Below are positions 42,240-43,332 of a stretch of DNA of 43,332 nucleotides, in pieces. The DNA is from Acidobacteriaceae bacterium (lineage in GTDB: Bacteria > Acidobacteriota > Terriglobia > Bryobacterales > Bryobacteraceae), in NCBI GenBank assembly GCA_019244055.1, contig JAFATG010000181.1:1-43332 (forward strand), in the 5' to 3' direction. The notes under the pieces are model-generated. The model saw only the letters and a list, made by a program, of their open reading frames with translations, made no database searches and had not been told where the DNA came from. A program made the position numbers and the translations under genes. Position 1 is the stretch's first letter. Every line of letters begins with the position of its first letter.

Positions 42240-43332
42240 TTACACAAACCAACTGACCACGAGGCCGACCGTTGCCGAAAAAATGGCTGCAGTGGTAATC
42301 CAGCCGAGTATATTAATTGCTCTCGTGTTAACCCGGCTTCCCATAATGGCCCGATTGTTCGTCATTCGCATGATCAACAGCATGAGCGGCGGTGTCGAAA
42401 AACCCTGGACAACGCCTGCGAACACGAGCGCTTTCATTGGATTGACTCCAAAAAAATTCAATCCGATCGCGATCAGCGTAAAGATAGCAATCGCCACATA
42501 GAATTTCTTTGCCTCCTCTGGTTTTCGGTGAAGCCCGTGTTTCCATCCGAGGCTCTGGCATAGATCGTAGGCCGCCCCCGTCGTCATCACCGGCACGGCA
42601 AGAAAGCCCACTCCGACGACTCCCAGTGCAAACAGCAGTCCCGCGGCGTGGCCAGCGAGCGGCTGAAGCGCTTGCGCGGCATCGGCTGCTGAATTCACGT
42701 CCGTTCGGCCCGCCTTGAACAGAGTGGCGGCGGTCGAAAGAATGATGAAGTACATCACCACGTTTGAAAACAACATGCCGAAGATGATGTCCCACATCGA
42801 TTGCTTCAGCTCGCTCCGGCTCACCCCTTTCCTCTGCGCAAGCCTGCGCCGCCCCGCGGCAATCTTTTCCTCGACTTCTTCATTCGATTGCCAGGTGTAA
42901 AGGTACGCGGAAAGACTCGTGCCGATGATTGCCACCAGCATCGCTAGATAGTCCTTGTTCGCATGGACCACCGGAATGAACGTTCCTTTCAGCACCGGAA
43001 TCAGATCGGGCTTCGCCATAATCGCCGACCCGACGTAAGCCAACAACGACAGGGCCAGCACGCGAAAAATGTTGCGGATGATCGTGTACGATCCCCAGAT
43101 CTGAACGATCAAAATCACCATGCCGATCGCCACAACCAAGGCCCCGACCGGGATCGGCACAAAAATGTTTACCGAAGCAGCCATGCCGCCCAGGTCCGCG
43201 CCCGCCTCGATTGTGTTTCCGATCAGAACGCCCGCCAAAACCGAGTACAGGAACCATCGCGGGTATTCGGTGCGAATTACCGCGAACAGGCCTTTACCCG
43301 TCACCAGCCCGAGCTTCGATGACAGGTAAACA
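42240..43332 (-). CDS. NRAMP-family metal transporter, N-terminus outside window
   Basis: The frame is open to the window edge, so the first helices are missing; 363 residues are visible. Just inside the edge it reads SSKLGLVTGKGLFAVIRTEY, a typical NRAMP segment after helix 2. Further signatures: VLAGVLIGNTIEAGADLGG, a cytoplasmic loop with ELKQSMWDIIFGMLFSN, and AAYDLCQSLGWKHGLHRKP. The usual Met-Pro-His motif of helix 6 is not seen; that position has SNVVMYFIILSTAATL, so metal choice may differ from MntH. About ten helices are visible. The helix 1 Asp-Pro-Gly motif cannot be checked. Confidence 0.85.
   Translation of the reverse strand, partial: VYLSSKLGLVTGKGLFAVIRTEYPRWFLYSVLAGVLIGNTIEAGADLGGMAASVNIFVPIPVGALVVAIGMVILIVQIWGSYTIIRNIFRVLALSLLAYVGSAIMAKPDLIPVLKGTFIPVVHANKDYLAMLVAIIGTSLSAYLYTWQSNEEVEEKIAAGRRRLAQRKGVSRSELKQSMWDIIFGMLFSNVVMYFIILSTAATLFKAGRTDVNSAADAAQALQPLAGHAAGLLFALGVVGVGFLAVPVMTTGAAYDLCQSLGWKHGLHRKPEEAKKFYVAIAIFTLIAIGLNFFGVNPMKALVFAGVVQGFSTPPLMLLIMRMTNNRAIMGSRVNTRAINILGWITTAAIFSATVGLVVSWFV

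Noticed and set aside
1-43332. CRISPR arrays, tRNA or rRNA genes
   Set aside because: No regularly spaced repeats, cloverleaf with T-loop consensus or rRNA-like stretch was recognised by eye on either strand.

Overview
The window looks like chromosomal DNA of a Gram-negative-type bacterium, most likely an Acidobacteriota member. That placement is inference from gene content: secreted proteins of the kind common there, orphan MacB-like permeases, and the YvcK/GlmU and MeaB/epimerase neighbourhoods. No rRNA or other marker gene is present. I see no tRNA, rRNA or CRISPR array. No gene-free stretch exceeds 300 bases; the longest gaps (2680-2855, 25988-26131, 32811-32956) are 140-180 bases.

Layout. 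1-1636: the C-terminal end of an IS110-family transposase abuts a broken alpha-amylase-family (GH13) gene whose remains lie in three reading frames. 1676-2679: a membrane protein with two matching acidic motifs, overlapped by a small membrane protein. 2730-16483: an uninterrupted, same-strand tailed-phage particle module: large terminase, portal, scaffold, P22-like coat protein, connector proteins, tail tube, a tail-assembly chaperone with a canonical -1 frameshift signal, a very short tape-measure candidate, two DUF2460-like distal-tail paralogs and a 1313-residue hub. No integrase, repressor, replication or lysis gene is seen and every frame is intact, so a gene-transfer-agent-like or otherwise domesticated particle is a serious possibility.

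16536-23505: sodium/solute symporter plus M24 peptidase; a GAF-ANTAR RNA-binding regulator; a YheT-type hydrolase; two MacB/FtsX-type permeases without an ATPase. 23515-25987 (minus): glycolate oxidase subunits GlcF and GlcE. 26132-30755 (plus): acyl-CoA dehydrogenase, MeaB GTPase, methylmalonyl-CoA epimerase, methylthioadenosine phosphorylase and a GT-B-like protein, tightly packed. This suggests odd-chain or branched acyl-CoA breakdown through methylmalonyl-CoA beside nucleoside salvage.

30730-36814 (minus): two secreted or envelope proteins, then, further upstream on the same strand, an ABC exporter, a histidine kinase and a receiver-XRE regulator joined by overlapping reading frames. 36935-38213 (plus): TruB and a small secreted protein. 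38210-40919 (minus): a 53-residue zinc-ribbon protein, YvcK and GlmU, a cell-envelope precursor group. 41016-42206 (plus): a UvrC-like protein lacking the C-terminal nuclease half. 42240-43332 (minus): an NRAMP-family transporter whose N-terminus is beyond the window.
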